In this document: piece after piece, positions 21,528-34,000 of the stretch
Layout of the letters: the number at the start of each line of letters is the position of its first letter
Position numbering within the stretch: the stretch's first letter is position 1
Assembly: GCF_033473495.1 (NCBI RefSeq)
Contig: NC_088941.1
Coordinates: 2,604,001-2,668,000 of the forward strand
DNA length: 64,000 nt
DNA from: Cercospora beticola
Taxonomy: Eukaryota > Ascomycota > Dothideomycetes > Mycosphaerellales > Mycosphaerellaceae
Direction of reading: 5' to 3'
Made by a program: the position numbers and the translations under genes
Notes under the pieces: model-generated
What the model saw: only the letters and a program-made list of their open reading frames with translations
The model's database searches: none
What the model was told of the DNA's origin: nothing

Positions 21528-24500
21528 ATGTCTTACAGAGGAGGCTCGAATTACAGAGGCCCAGCAGATCGATCACGCTCACCACCGCGCTTTGGCGACC
21601 GAAGAGGCTCCAGTGCTAACGTGTTCGATGCCCGACATGCAGGCGTCAATCCATTGCGAAATGGTTCCGACGCGCCGCGCGGACCCAGGTCACAATTCGA
21701 TGGCCCTTCGCGAGGACCACCGCCTGCTGTGCAGACCTCTGCAAATGCCTCCCGCCCTTCACTGCGAGATGCGCCGCCTCTAGGGAGCGGTGCCAGACCG
21801 TTCCGCGAGCGCGACTATCCTGATCGGCGGGATCGCTCGCCCCCGCCACGCGAGCGCTCGCCGCCAAGAAAATTCCCCGAACAAAGAGAATTGCCTCCAC
21901 GAGATATCGACATTCGCAGTGCACGAAGAGTGTCGCGAGACGGGCCTCCGTCAGCCGGTTCTAATTATTCTGACAGCGTTCCCTTCGCAGGGTCTTCTTA
22001 CCGAGGCGGATCCGGGTTCCGTGGCCGCGGACGAGGCGATTTCGACTTCCGAGGCGCGACACGAGGGGGACGGCGAGCTCTGGACGATCGTGGAGGAGAT
22101 TTGTTTCCAGCGCGGAGAGAACGCAGTCCACCTCCGCGTTTCGGTCGTGACTTGTCTCGAGATGGTAGGGATGCAGAGCGGAGAGATGAGCGACGATTTG
22201 AGCGTAGAGAGGACGAAAGGCGGCCAGATTGGGTGGACAGAGAAAGAGAACGAGATCGAATAGATCTCGAACGTTCAAGACGAGAGCTTCCGCCCGCTCG
22301 GCTGGACAGTCGGCCTCCTAGCGACAACACGCCGAGTATCAACGCTACCTATTCAGCAACTGCCGCACCGCCGATCAATCCCGAGCGATTAGCCATTATT
22401 GAGAGCTCTGGAGGTGACACCGGCTTAAGGCGTCCATCGGCAGCTCCTCCTACGACTGCTACGCAGCGGCGAGATCTACCTCCGGAGCCCGCATATCTTA
22501 ATGGACGTGCTGACGCTGCAGCGCAAAGGTATGGCTCTCGAGGGTCAAGCCCACCGACTCAAGCGCCCCCGGTGCCAGCCTTTAGCTTCTCTATTGCACC
22601 TACCTCTGCAAGCAACCAGCCGCCTCAATCATCCAAGCCATCGGCAGAGTCGCGACCTGCAGGACAGGACTACGCGCACACTCCCGAAGTCACACAGCAG
22701 CCCGTAGACGACCGGCCAGCTCCTCCGAGCAATGCACCTACCGCGCCCAAAGCTGCTCCCCTCGCACCCAAGGCTCATCATGCCAGTCCGCCCCCTACAG
22801 CGCCCCGGGCTCCTCGTGCACTCGAGCTCGATGCCGTCATACCTCCGAGCAATAGGTTGCATGGCGTCAGGTCGCTGGACAACATGCCTGGTTCGAACCG
22901 GACTGAACCGCACCAGACTCATCCTCCTTCTTCAATGCCTCCCTCACCAGGTGCAACTAGGCATGCACTACCAAATTTGGCACAGCCTATATCTCCCAAC
23001 CCACCACAAGCTCCACGCTTTGACATCTCTGCACCAACAGGGCCAAAGGCAGTACGTCCTCCTGTAGCACCAACTTCGGTATCTCCACGACCACCATTCA
23101 CTTCGCCCCGGTCTGATATAGGGGCTTTCCAATCCACGGCATCTGCTCGTTCTGGCACACCGCCACCAACCGCACCCTCCGGTCCACGCAGGCAATCGTT
23201 CAGCGTGTCACCCAAAGTGGCCACGTCAACTGTTCCGACCGCTCCCAAAGCCGCTCGGGCAGGTCCGCCTTCCATGCCACGCATGGCCCCAGCCCCCGCC
23301 ACTGCAGTCCCACGCCCGCCAGAAAGGCCTCCATTCGCGCCATCTGGTCCGAGAAGCCAACTTCAGTGGAATCAATGGCGTCGTCCTCCTCCAGCAGGTC
23401 CGTCTCCGTATCCCGCTGTGCCAGCTAAACGTGATTTCAATGGAGATGAGAAGGAGAGGCAGGAACAAGCTTTGAATGGGGATGGGCAGGTCCCCGCAGA
23501 TGCGAGACACGAGTCCCAAGAGGGGCAAACAAAAGCGGCATCAGAGCATGACAACTTTGCCGTCAAGACGGAAGATCGAATGGATATCGACCGTGAGCCT
23601 ACTAAGCGCAAATCTTCACTAAGCCACAGCCAAGCCACCACGCGTGCTTCGTTCTTTGGTGGAACACTTCCTCGTTCTGAAGAGAACATCATTGACAGCA
23701 GCGACGAAGAAGATGATGAGCTTGACGAGGATGAAGACGCAACTCTCCTTGAGGCTAAGCATGCCAGAAGGGAGCGTGAGTTGCGCGCAAAGCTTCACGA
23801 CCTCTGCGCTCCCCAATTCCGTGCGACGTCGCCACTGGAGTCAATTGCTAGATTGGCACGACTCTCTGCACGTGATCTTGCACGACTTAACGAGCAACGC
23901 GGGGATCCGATGGACGTAGAGGAGGACGATGCGAGGGGCGATGTGCCTGGCGCTACACTCTCCTCCGGCAGTGACGAGGGACCAGAAGTTACAACACCGC
24001 GTGCAGGACAAGATCTCGATGTGGCCATCCGGGATGCGGAAGATGAAGCGGACGTGGCCCATTTGCCCCGCCGGCGAAGTCCTGAGCCCGTGTCTCTACC
24101 ATATCTGATCAAGTCCGAGGAAGTTCTGCCCTTGCAAGACTGTGATATGTTCCAGGAGACCGTGCAAGAGATTGAGGACGAAGAAGCCGAGGTGGCGGCC
24201 GTTCTTCACGAGGATTTCCAGATTGAAAGGGACATTGAGCAAGATGCAGAGGACGATTTCGCCGATGTCTACCTGCAGTGGCGAGAGCAATGTGAAGAGT
24301 TAGACAGGATCAAGGAACAGCAAGAGAAGCTTGAACGACAGCTATCGACTGAGCCTGGACCAGTGCCTGAGGCTCCTCTAATGCCATTGATCAATCCGAT
24401 TCTCGAAGGACGCCGCTTACACAAGAATAGCAGCGAGTACGAGATTGAGCGAGTTATTCGAGAATCTGAAGAGACTGCTCGAATCGAGCAAGAAAGACAG

Positions 24501-27500
24501 GATCGAGAAGCAAAGAAGGTCCAGGCCGACATGGAGAAAGAAGCGAGGCTTCCAGATCAAGAGACTCAAGAGATTCTAGATCGGGATGCCCTGGTCAACA
24601 CCAACAGGCTTCGTGATCCTGCCAAACTCTTGCGTGTCTTCTCCTACGAGCCACCTCCGGACACGTTCACTGAGCACGAACAAGAGGTGTTCATCGCAGC
24701 CTTCAAGGACACTCCCAAGAAATGGGGCGAGATTGCTTCACTCCTCGAAGGTCGAACCTATAAAGACTGCATCCATCATTACTATGCCAACAAGTGGGAC
24801 GGACGATTCAGAGACAATAGGACGAAGAAGTTCAAGGGCGGTCGCAGAGGCAGGGGTGGTAAAGCCTCCCGGCCATCTCGTGGCTCTGCGCTCATGGCTG
24901 ATTTGAATCGCGGCGAAGATGTAGCTCAGACTACCGACACCACTACTGGGAGACCAAAACGCGCGGCAGCACCCACCACTTTTGGTGAACGCGAGATCGA
25001 AGCCAAGGGCACTCTTGTCGGTCCATCGCCTGCCAAAAAGCCCGGGACTGGTTCAAACAAGGATGCCAACGGAGAAGAAAAGCCCGCCAAGAAGCAACGG
25101 CGCACTGGAGAGGGCAAACCTGGCAGAAAGGGCAAAACTCAACTCGCGCCATTGGCAGCGGCAGCCCCAGGCATGTCACCTCACAAACCACCACCTCCGC
25201 AGCCAAAGGATGAGTTTGCAAGACTCAATGGGCCAAGCCTCGAGGAGGCTGGCTTGCTAGCTAACTTTCAGGGCGCTCCGCGCACCATGATGCAGCACGA
25301 AACGCTCCCTATGTTTGCGCAGGAACCCATGCACCCGCATATGCTGATGGAAGATGTTGAATCTGGCCGGCTCCCTGTTCAGCCTGCGAAACAGAGCGCG
25401 TCCAGTTACTGGTCAGTCCCAGAGCAGACTGATTTCGCCAAGTACATTGCCCACTTTGGAACCGACTTCGCCGCTATCGCAAATCACATGGGGACGAAGA
25501 CTCAAACAATGATCAAGAACCACTTCCAGCGTCAAGTCGATGGCGGACGCGCCGATCTTGCTGAGCAGGCGGAACATGCAGACCAACGTAGAGCCCGAGG
25601 AGAGGATATGGGTCCTCCGCCGACACCGACCCCCATCACCAAAAGGAAGTACGACAACCCACAAACGAGCACCCCGCGTGCACTTGCCCCGCAGACAGAT
25701 GCAATGGATGTGGAGGAGCCTCCAGGAGGACCGAGGCCGCCAATTGCACACCAAGCGTCGCCACCGCAGCTCCAGACCAAACCACGTTACACAGGCTCTG
25801 CGCACGGAACTCCCATCCAAGCACAGCGCGTGGTGCCCAGCCCTATGCTTCCGGTCGCCACTCCAGCATCGACAATGCCACCCAATATGCCGATGAATCG
25901 TGGTGGACTCCAGCATCCCTTGGGTCCTCGGTTTGGTCTGCTGGCAGAGACTCGAGCCGAACCTCGACCGAACATGCAGCCAACTTCGATGTTTCGAGTT
26001 GGCCAAGAAGGTGGACCACCGCCACCACGCAGCCAACCACCTCCTCCACAGCTCACACGCACACTGTCCAACGCGCCACCGCCTGAATTCCTGCAGTCTA
26101 TGGAGCAGAATCTCCATGCTGAACAAAGTCGGGCCTTGCGTATGCAGGCACACAACGAGCACGAAGCGCGCATGGAACATCAGCAGCAACGTCCGCAACA
26201 AAGCATACCACACACACATGGCTCCCCAGTGAACATGAATCTTCCACAGAGCTCCACCGCCATGCCGGCGCAAGAGCGCAGGCGAGATTTTGAGGAGCGC
26301 GTCGGCACACCTGCACGTAGCGGGTTTCCTGGGTTGTCTTCTCGACCAGCTCTCGTCAATCCCAATCCATCAGCAGGTTCTGGTCCGCAATTCGGGATGT
26401 CTGCAATGTCTGCATTAGGGCGAGGGCCATACAATCCTTCCCCTACAAAGCACGAAACGCCGCGTCCTGGATCCGGATCCACAGGCACACCGTTCCAGCA
26501 ACCTCCGATGCCCTCAAATGTGCCTACTCCCGCACCTGAGCCGCCTAAGAAGTCAAACCTGATGTCGATCCTCAACTCCGAACCAGAAGAGACCAAACCA
26601 GCTGTGAAGAGGGATAGCCTACCTTCTGCATCGACAACTCGCGTCGCTTCGCCGGCTCCACCGTACAGCTCAGCACCTACTCCACAGCCCATGACGAACA
26701 TGCCGCCAACGAGGAGAGAGACTTTTGGGCAGCCAAATGCACCGCATTCTCAGTTCCAACGCGGACCTTTCGGACAGTCTGTTTCCACGCCTGGTCCATC
26801 TCCTGCTACTCTTAAGCAAGAACCATCGAATGGAACGACGTCAACATTGCAGCAAGCTCCGAAGCACGAGTGGCAGCCCCGGATGTCTCATGCTTCTCAA
26901 CCAAGCCCACCGGCGCCTGCGCCGTTGGATCGTGATCTCAGGGATTCGCGATCCGGCTATCCCTTTTCGAATCACCGTACAATGTTCTCGGGTCTCAATC
27001 CACCTGCTCGGGCGAATCCTTCACCGCCACCAAGCATGCTTGGTCATTCAAGGACACCTTCGTTGACGCAGACTGGCGCCCCGAGGGAATCTGCACGATC
27101 AGTGCACGTCGGTGGGTCTACAGTCACGCCAGCTCCACTGAGCTCGCTTCAGTACGGTCGACCAGATTCAATCCCGCCATTCTCTCAAGCTCCGCCACAG
27201 TCCACGAATCGTGCTCACCATTCTCACAACAACTCGATTTCCCAAGGCGGCTCCATATTGGAGCGCTTTCACGGAGGTCAAAGCTACCTTGCGCGCGAAG
27301 AAGCACGACGGGAGGAGGAACGGGTAGTATACCAATCTCGTGTTGTCGCGGATCAAGAAAGAGCCAATGCCATACAGCGAGAGCGCGAGCGTGAGGCGTA
27401 CCATCGGCAGGCCGAGGCAGAGCAACACGAACTTCGACAACGGGAAGCATATTCGCAGAGACAACCGATGCATCACCAGCACATGCAAGGTTTCGGAGGC

Positions 27501-27818
27501 AACCCTTTTAGCAGCGGGCGGCAATCTCTAGGCGGCATGAGCCTTCGTGACATGGCAGCGCGGGACGCAGAAGTTGCCATGCAAGAACGGCACCGAGAAC
27601 AGCTCGAGCATGAACGCAGGCGAGTCGGCGACCAGGGTCCTCCTCCGCCTTTTGGTCGAGAACGAGATGCTCCTCCACCAGGACCTCCTGTGGATCGATA
27701 CGGACAACGACCTCCACCGCTGGTCGACGAACGGCAGCCGTTGTTTAGAAGACAGACGCCGCAAAACGGTGGCGCATATGGATTTCCGCCACCGGGACCT
27801 CCGCCAGGTAGACGATAG
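21528..27818 (+). CDS. SNT1: SNT1-like SANT/Myb corepressor (Set3 complex type)
   Basis: Single exon, 2096 aa. Two SANT domains are clear: FTEHEQEVFIAAFKDTPKKW...YKDCIHHYYANKW (about 1046-1095) and YWSVPEQTDFAKYIAHFGTDF...MIKNHFQRQV (about 1293-1340). The spacing and the KKWGEIAS type match yeast Snt1 and animal NCoR/SMRT, scaffolds of histone deacetylase complexes. The N-terminus (1-200) is rich in RGG/RS dipeptides; 280-620 is Pro/Ala/Ser-rich; 690-1000 is acidic with charged helices (a DSSDEEDDELDEDEDA run near 725); after SANT1 comes a basic GGRRGRGG patch (possible nuclear or DNA contact); 1350-2096 is Pro/Gln/Met-rich with an R/E/Q-rich coiled coil near 1940-1990. No intron is visible in 6.3 kb. 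Family assignment rests mainly on the SANT pair. Confidence 0.88.
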   Translation: MSYRGGSNYRGPADRSRSPPRFGDRRGSSANVFDARHAGVNPLRNGSDAPRGPRSQFDGPSRGPPPAVQTSANASRPSLRDAPPLGSGARPFRERDYPDRRDRSPPPRERSPPRKFPEQRELPPRDIDIRSARRVSRDGPPSAGSNYSDSVPFAGSSYRGGSGFRGRGRGDFDFRGATRGGRRALDDRGGDLFPARRERSPPPRFGRDLSRDGRDAERRDERRFERREDERRPDWVDRERERDRIDLERSRRELPPARLDSRPPSDNTPSINATYSATAAPPINPERLAIIESSGGDTGLRRPSAAPPTTATQRRDLPPEPAYLNGRADAAAQRYGSRGSSPPTQAPPVPAFSFSIAPTSASNQPPQSSKPSAESRPAGQDYAHTPEVTQQPVDDRPAPPSNAPTAPKAAPLAPKAHHASPPPTAPRAPRALELDAVIPPSNRLHGVRSLDNMPGSNRTEPHQTHPPSSMPPSPGATRHALPNLAQPISPNPPQAPRFDISAPTGPKAVRPPVAPTSVSPRPPFTSPRSDIGAFQSTASARSGTPPPTAPSGPRRQSFSVSPKVATSTVPTAPKAARAGPPSMPRMAPAPATAVPRPPERPPFAPSGPRSQLQWNQWRRPPPAGPSPYPAVPAKRDFNGDEKERQEQALNGDGQVPADARHESQEGQTKAASEHDNFAVKTEDRMDIDREPTKRKSSLSHSQATTRASFFGGTLPRSEENIIDSSDEEDDELDEDEDATLLEAKHARRERELRAKLHDLCAPQFRATSPLESIARLARLSARDLARLNEQRGDPMDVEEDDARGDVPGATLSSGSDEGPEVTTPRAGQDLDVAIRDAEDEADVAHLPRRRSPEPVSLPYLIKSEEVLPLQDCDMFQETVQEIEDEEAEVAAVLHEDFQIERDIEQDAEDDFADVYLQWREQCEELDRIKEQQEKLERQLSTEPGPVPEAPLMPLINPILEGRRLHKNSSEYEIERVIRESEETARIEQERQDREAKKVQADMEKEARLPDQETQEILDRDALVNTNRLRDPAKLLRVFSYEPPPDTFTEHEQEVFIAAFKDTPKKWGEIASLLEGRTYKDCIHHYYANKWDGRFRDNRTKKFKGGRRGRGGKASRPSRGSALMADLNRGEDVAQTTDTTTGRPKRAAAPTTFGEREIEAKGTLVGPSPAKKPGTGSNKDANGEEKPAKKQRRTGEGKPGRKGKTQLAPLAAAAPGMSPHKPPPPQPKDEFARLNGPSLEEAGLLANFQGAPRTMMQHETLPMFAQEPMHPHMLMEDVESGRLPVQPAKQSASSYWSVPEQTDFAKYIAHFGTDFAAIANHMGTKTQTMIKNHFQRQVDGGRADLAEQAEHADQRRARGEDMGPPPTPTPITKRKYDNPQTSTPRALAPQTDAMDVEEPPGGPRPPIAHQASPPQLQTKPRYTGSAHGTPIQAQRVVPSPMLPVATPASTMPPNMPMNRGGLQHPLGPRFGLLAETRAEPRPNMQPTSMFRVGQEGGPPPPRSQPPPPQLTRTLSNAPPPEFLQSMEQNLHAEQSRALRMQAHNEHEARMEHQQQRPQQSIPHTHGSPVNMNLPQSSTAMPAQERRRDFEERVGTPARSGFPGLSSRPALVNPNPSAGSGPQFGMSAMSALGRGPYNPSPTKHETPRPGSGSTGTPFQQPPMPSNVPTPAPEPPKKSNLMSILNSEPEETKPAVKRDSLPSASTTRVASPAPPYSSAPTPQPMTNMPPTRRETFGQPNAPHSQFQRGPFGQSVSTPGPSPATLKQEPSNGTTSTLQQAPKHEWQPRMSHASQPSPPAPAPLDRDLRDSRSGYPFSNHRTMFSGLNPPARANPSPPPSMLGHSRTPSLTQTGAPRESARSVHVGGSTVTPAPLSSLQYGRPDSIPPFSQAPPQSTNRAHHSHNNSISQGGSILERFHGGQSYLAREEARREEERVVYQSRVVADQERANAIQREREREAYHRQAEAEQHELRQREAYSQRQPMHHQHMQGFGGNPFSSGRQSLGGMSLRDMAARDAEVAMQERHREQLEHERRRVGDQGPPPPFGRERDAPPPGPPVDRYGQRPPPLVDERQPLFRRQTPQNGGAYGFPPPGPPPGRR

Positions 27819-29111
27819 AGACTCCCTTTTCCTTGGGCGCGTGTACGAATACAGACAATTGTGAGATGCGTTCAACTTTATGTCCGATGAACGTTTGAGA
27901 CTTTTCTGCTTGTGTCATTGAATACCCCCTTTGGCTTGGTTTTTGGTCTTGTGATATGGCATAGACAAAGCAGGTTTAGAAACGAGCAGTGAAATTATTG
28001 CATGGAATATGGATATGAGTCGATAGGTGGTAGACTGGGGTGGTAGTGGTGGATGATCATGTGTAGAAGACGAATGAAGATTATTATCTGCACTCAAAGT
28101 CCAATGTATGTGGCATGAAGACTGTGGCCCAACGGTTACCAGATTGCTGAGAATTGTACAACCTGATGGCCAAAGACAATCAGGCAGGTGGGAAAGTACT
28201 CCGCGCTTTCAGAATTCCTCCTTTTGCATTCAAGAGGCTTCCAATCGCTTCCAATCGCCTCCGTCCAGGTGCCTCTCTGCCCTCTCTCATAACGATGCGA
28301 GACGACGATGCGAGAGTCGATATTGTAAGGTTCTGCAGATCGCACTGGTTTGGTTGCCAATGATACATGATGAAGAGGTGGAATCGGATGAGCTGCCGCA
28401 CGTGGTAGCCTGCGTGAGAATGATGGGTTGATTGCAGTCACAAACAATATGAGAAGCTGAAGGAAGGCGCGCCGCTCCCTGCGCTTCACTTCACATGAGC
28501 CGTCATGCATGATTGTGGTTTGTCGCGTCATCCATTGCGGTGGCACGAGACTTTCTCGGACACGTGAACAAGTCGTAATCATTGAAAAGACATTGTAGTT
28601 CTTCTGCTTTTGCACAGAATTTCTGTCTCTCACTGCGTGCTCCATTGCGGAAGTCATTCCAGACCCAACCACATGATGAGGCAGATAGCTGCCGAATCTC
28701 TGCTTCGCAAGATTCTGTTACAACTGTGATCTCTCAGTCAAGCAGACGCACAGCAGCTTTCAGATTGTTTGGAAATAAGTACCTATTGTCCGCTTCTTCA
28801 CTCACTTGGCCCCACATGCACCTGCCGCAACGGCTCTTGCCGCACAACGACAATAGCATACCTTCCGTGAATTGTCAATTGTCAATGGCCATATTAGAAT
28901 CACAATACCTCACTTCCGCTGCAATGTGGGTACTAGAGGTGGACGTCCGCCCTCCTCATCCTCTTGACCACTTCTTCTCTTCCACACTTCCACACTTCCA
29001 CACACACCACCTCGCTTTCACGAACTTTCATCTCTCTTCTCAAGCTGCAGGACAGCAAGATTGTACCATCCTTTCAAACAACAGCACAGTCACGCAGCAA
29101 ATTCAGCCAAA
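27819..29111. other. Intergenic region
   Basis: 1.3 kb with no supported gene. The last 150 bp before the Myb-like gene is strongly pyrimidine-rich, with a short repeated TTCCACAC element near 28980-29005, typical of a fungal promoter/leader. Confidence 0.5.
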
Positions 29112-29769
29112 ATGCCTATGACTTGGAACGACGAGGCTCAGGCCAAGGTGAGAGCTGAGAGCTTTTGCCCTCACGTGCCTCAGCAGTTTGACTGACTTGG
29201 CCGACAGCTCTACGCCATCATTCTTCAAGTCTGCGACGTCAAGCCAAGTGAGGCTCAGAAGGTCGAGATCGCTTCCCGCATGGGTCCAGGTGAGTCTCGT
29301 TCAAGCTGTTCCCTAGTCGTTCACTTGAGCTTGCAGCGGCGGCGGCGGCGTGGACACTGGACACAGGAGACATGACTGACCTCATTTCCAAGACTGCACT
29401 GCCAAAGCCATCACCCACAAGATCGCAGCCATCCGCAAGGCAGCAGCAGGAACGCCCAATGCCACTACCGGCTCTCGTCCAACTGGCATCACCAAGAAGT
29501 CAACCCCGAGAAAGAAGGGCAGAGCTGTAGCAGTGAAGAAGGAGCTCTCGCCATTCTTGAAGTCCGAGGATGAAGATGATAAAGAAAAGGCAGCTGGCCT
29601 GACCACGCCACCACCGAGCGGCACGAAGAATCTGAAGCGTAAGTTGCAAGGCGTTGATGTTGATGAGGCGTTCTACAAGGATGGAATTGATGTGGCGGTT
29701 GGTGAGGATATTGGGCAGGGCTTTCGTAAGCGCAGAGATGAGGAGAGCGATTGTGATGACAGACTTTGA
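29112..29769 (+). CDS. Small Myb/SANT-like nuclear protein, unknown function
   Basis: Exons 29112-29147, 29208-29289, 29393-29769; introns of 60 and 103 bp; 164 aa. The N-terminus MPMTWNDEAQAKLYAIILQV with RMGPDCTAKAITHKIAAIRK has the three-helix Trp-containing pattern of diverged fungal Myb/SANT-like DNA-binding modules (about 3-55). The rest is basic (TPRKKGRAVAVKKE), then acidic and Ser/Pro-rich, without a known domain. The start ATG lies in AAAATGC context, with a second in-frame ATG two codons later. All three exons are needed to complete the helical module, which supports the splice model. Probably a small chromatin or DNA-binding protein; target unknown. Confidence 0.7.
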
Positions 29770-31080
29770 AGTTGGAGCGTGAGGTGCCAGGAGCATTGCT
29801 TCGCTCTGGGCGGGTTTGGGCCGATGATGACATGAGTTATGATGCTGAGCGTTGACACGATTATTCTTGGAGGGTTGAGCTGAGACATGAGGGGTCTTGC
29901 GCGTGTTTCTGCGGACTCGAGCATTGCAATGCCGCTGAGGCGAAAGATAGGCCGCGAGGCAATTGATGAGAATTGTTGGAGAAGGACATCGACAGAGGGT
30001 TAGGATGCAATCGAGCTCTCTTTCCGATCCGGTTATTAACTAATGCGCAGAAGTGCAATTTGATCATGCCACTGCAATTGCTACAGTTATACAACGCGAC
30101 GCCCGTGCACCAGACTTTCGTGGAGTGAGTTCCGCAGGCGCACGTGAAGATGGCGGAAGCCTGCGAGCTCTGACAACAGCAATCACGTCTGATGCTCGTT
30201 TCGGCAGCTGCAACAACCAAGTTTCGCTGTCCATCGGAGATGATGGAGGGAGTGAGGTGTGCGTGCAGTAGTGACAACACCGCTATGCTGCCGCCGTGGT
30301 AGATTTTGCGGTGGAGGTGGTGCTAAGTTAGTGGGACTACTACGGCGGTGGGCGGAGAAGCATCAGGAGGTGTGCAGGAGTTGGGCGAATGGGCGGGAGG
30401 CAAATGGAGGACGTTTCCTTTTCGCGACTCTTCACCGCCGCTCGCTGCTGATGACAGGGGCTTCGGCGCTGCGTACATGCCCGCTGACGATCCACGAGTG
30501 CTGGCGGGCGGTGTTTTGTGAAAACGTCCATTTTTACGAATGAGTAAGTATGTCCGCATCACATGAAGAGACTCCCGTGCGTGAGTGACAACACACAAGA
30601 CTCGTCAGCGTGCACATTGCACAAGGCGCGAGTGACACGAGATGATGGTCGATGTGCACGTTCTGAAACTGTCCCGCGCGCGCCCACATCGAAGGGGAAT
30701 GGCGCGGGCTCGGTGCTAGCCGAAGGAGCGGCCAGGGTGCAAAGCCAGGTCTCAATCGCGCGTTTGGACGCTCAGGGACGCCAGCTCTCAGCCTCCAGAC
30801 GCCGACAAATAATCTGTCCTCTTGCCGAACACCACACCCATCCCACAATCCACCGAGAGTGATGCGCCTGGCCGCATCCAACTCACCCGCACACCACCGC
30901 CCCGAGTGCTGCACACCTCACCGGCTTTGACAGCGGCTGTGCACCACCAGCGCGGTGAGGAGGAGGACATTCGACCGCTGTGGAGAGAAGGGGGAGGCCA
31001 GCGGTGGAAGCAGCAGGAGCGCCGCGACGACGACCACTACTACTACTTAATTTTATTCCTCCCACGACCCCACCGCCACC
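29770..31080. other. Intergenic region upstream of myosin V
   Basis: 1.3 kb with no supported gene. The last part is Pro-codon-like CCACC-rich leader ending in a strong GCCACCATG start context for the myosin gene. Confidence 0.5.
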
Positions 31081-34000
31081 ATGTCTCACGAATATGCTGT
31101 CGGGACACGCTGCTGGCAGCCTGATGCCGCCGACGGCTGGGTTGCCAGCACCGTAAAGAGCAAGAACGTCGATGGGGACAAAGTCACACTGGTCTTCACC
31201 TTCGACGAGCGAGATGGCCAGCCGACGCCTGAGGTACGGACGGCGCTGGAGGGTAGCAGTGCAGCATGGCAAGTGTGCTAATGAGTGCAGGACAAAACCA
31301 TCGAGACCACCATAGACGAGCTAAACAAAGATGCTCTGAGCTCGACCCTCCCACCGCTGATGAACCCGGCCATGCTCGAGGCCAGCGACGATCTCACGAA
31401 TCTCTCACATCTGAACGAACCTGCCGTGTTGCAGGCCATCAAGCTGCGATATGCGCAAAAGGAGATCTACACCTATTCTGGTATTGTCCTCATCGCTACG
31501 AATCCCTTTGCTCGAGTCGACTCGCTCTACGTGCCGGGCATGGTGCAAGTCTACGCCGGCAAGCACCGAGCCTCGCAGGCGCCGCATCTGTTCGCCATAG
31601 CAGAAGAGTCTTTTGCGGACATGCTTCGCAATGAGAAGAACCAGACCATTGTGGTTTCGGGAGAGTCGGGAGCTGGTAAAACGGTCAGTGCCAAATACAT
31701 CATGCGATATTTTGCTACACGAGAACCTCCCGACCAGCCTGGCACTCGCAGCCGCGGCCGAGCCGATACGATGAGTGAAACGGAAGAGCAAATTCTTGCT
31801 ACGAACCCTATCATGGAAGCCTTTGGTAACGCGAAGACGACCCGAAACGACAACTCCTCGCGTTTCGGTAAGTACATTGAGATCATGTTTAACAAGAGCA
31901 CCGACATTATTGGCGCGCGGATACGAACCTACCTCCTCGAGCGATCACGATTGGTTTTCCAACCGCTTAAGGAGCGGAATTACCACATCTTCTACCAACT
32001 CGTTGCTGGAGCGACAGAGGAAGAGCGGGAACAGCTGGGCCTGGTGCCTGTAGAGCACTTCGACTACTTGAACCAGGGTGCCGCACCACAAATTGATGGC
32101 GTGGACGATGCAAAGGACTTCAAGGAGACCCGGCAATCGCTCGACCGGCTGGGTGTCTCGCTGGAGGTGCAGGGTGGTCTGTGGAAGCTGCTGGCTGCGC
32201 TGCTGCACATTGGTAATATTAAGATTACTGCCACAAGGACGGATTCGCAGCTAGCTTCCTCTGAACCATCGCTGGCAAAGGCGTGTCAGCTGCTCGGTAT
32301 CAATGCCGACGAGTTCGCCAAATGGACGATCAAGAAACAGCTCGTCACACGAGGCGAGAAGATCATGTCCAACTTGACTGCACAGCAAGCTACGGTCGTA
32401 CGAGACTCTGTGGCCAAATACATCTACTCCTCGCTTTTCGACTGGCTTGTCGAGACTATGAATGCTTTCCTGGCCCCTGAGGAAGTCGTCAAGGAAGTGA
32501 CCTCCTTCATTGGTGTCCTGGATATCTACGGTTTCGAGCACTTCGCCAAGAACAGCTTCGAACAGTTCTGTATCAATTACGCCAACGAGAAGCTGCAGCA
32601 AGAGTTCAACCAGCACGTCTTTAAGCTGGAGCAGGAAGAATATCTGCGAGAGCAAATTGACTGGAAGTTCATCGACTTCAGTGACAACCAGCCATGTATC
32701 GACCTGATCGAAGGCAAGTTGGGTATCCTGGCTCTGTTGGACGAAGAAAGTAGGTTGCCTATGGGGTCCGACGAATCTTTTGTCAACAAGCTGCATCACA
32801 ACTTCTCCCAGGACAAGCACAAGTTCTACAAGAAGCCCAGATTCGGCAAGAGTGCATTCACTGTTTGTCATTACGCCATTGATGTGACGTACGAGAGCGA
32901 TGGTTTTATCGAGAAGAACAGAGATACTGTTCCAGATGAGCACCTCGAAGTGCTGCGCAGCAGCTCAAACACATTCTTGGTCGAGGTTCTCGAATCAAGT
33001 GCGGCGGTGCGAGAACGAGAAACAGCTGCTGTTGCTCCAGGCAAGGCGAATGGTGCTGTAGGCGCTCGAAAGGGCGCAGCAGCAGCAAGAAAGCCAACGC
33101 TTGGCGGCATCTTCAAGAGTTCGCTGATTCAGCTGATGGAGACCATCAATAACACTGAGGTCCATTACATCAGATGTATCAAGCCCAACGAGGCGAAGGA
33201 AGCATGGAAGTTCGAGGGACCTATGGTTCTGAGTCAACTTCGTGCTTGTGGTGTTCTCGAGACTGTCCGCATCAGCTGTGCTGGTTACCCGACCCGATGG
33301 ACCTACGAGGAGTTTGCGCTGCGCTACTACATGTTGATCCCATCTGCGCAATGGACGACGGAAATCCGAGACATGGCCAACGCCATTCTCCGGAAGGCAC
33401 TGGGCGCTGCAAACAATGACAAGACTGACAAATACCAGCTGGGTCTGACCAAGATCTTCTTCCGTGCTGGTATGCTTGCTTTCTTGGAGAACCTGCGCAC
33501 AAACAGATTGAATGCGGCCGCAATCATGATTCAAAAGAATCTGCGCGCGAAATATTATCGGCGTCGGTATCTTGAGTCCATCGACAGCATCAAGGCCTTT
33601 CAGGCCCGAGCACGAGCAAATCTGGCACGGAGAAAAGTCGAAGAGATCCGGCGCAACCACAGCGCGACCACGATCCAGCGGGTTTGGAGAGGGCAAAAGG
33701 TACGCAAACAGTACCTACAGCAGCGCAACAATCTCATCCGCTTCGAAGCGGCGGCAAAGGGTTGGTTATGCCGAAAGATGATTCTGGACAAGAAGTTTTC
33801 GGATGCAGCAATCATCATTCAGCGAAACTGGAGAAGCTACAAACAGCTCAAAGGCTGGCGCGACTACCGCCGGAAAGTTACCCTCGTGCAGAGTTTGTGG
33901 CGCGGCAAGACAGCACGCAAGACATACAAAGGCCTGCGAGAGGAAGCCAGAGATCTCAAGCAGATCTCCTACAAGCTCGAGAACAAGGTGGTCGAGCTCA

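Noticed and set aside
25413..26273. Minus-strand frame of 286 codons inside the SNT1-like gene
   Set aside because: Complement of the Pro/Gln-rich coding sequence; Trp/Cys/Arg-rich composition typical of a shadow frame.
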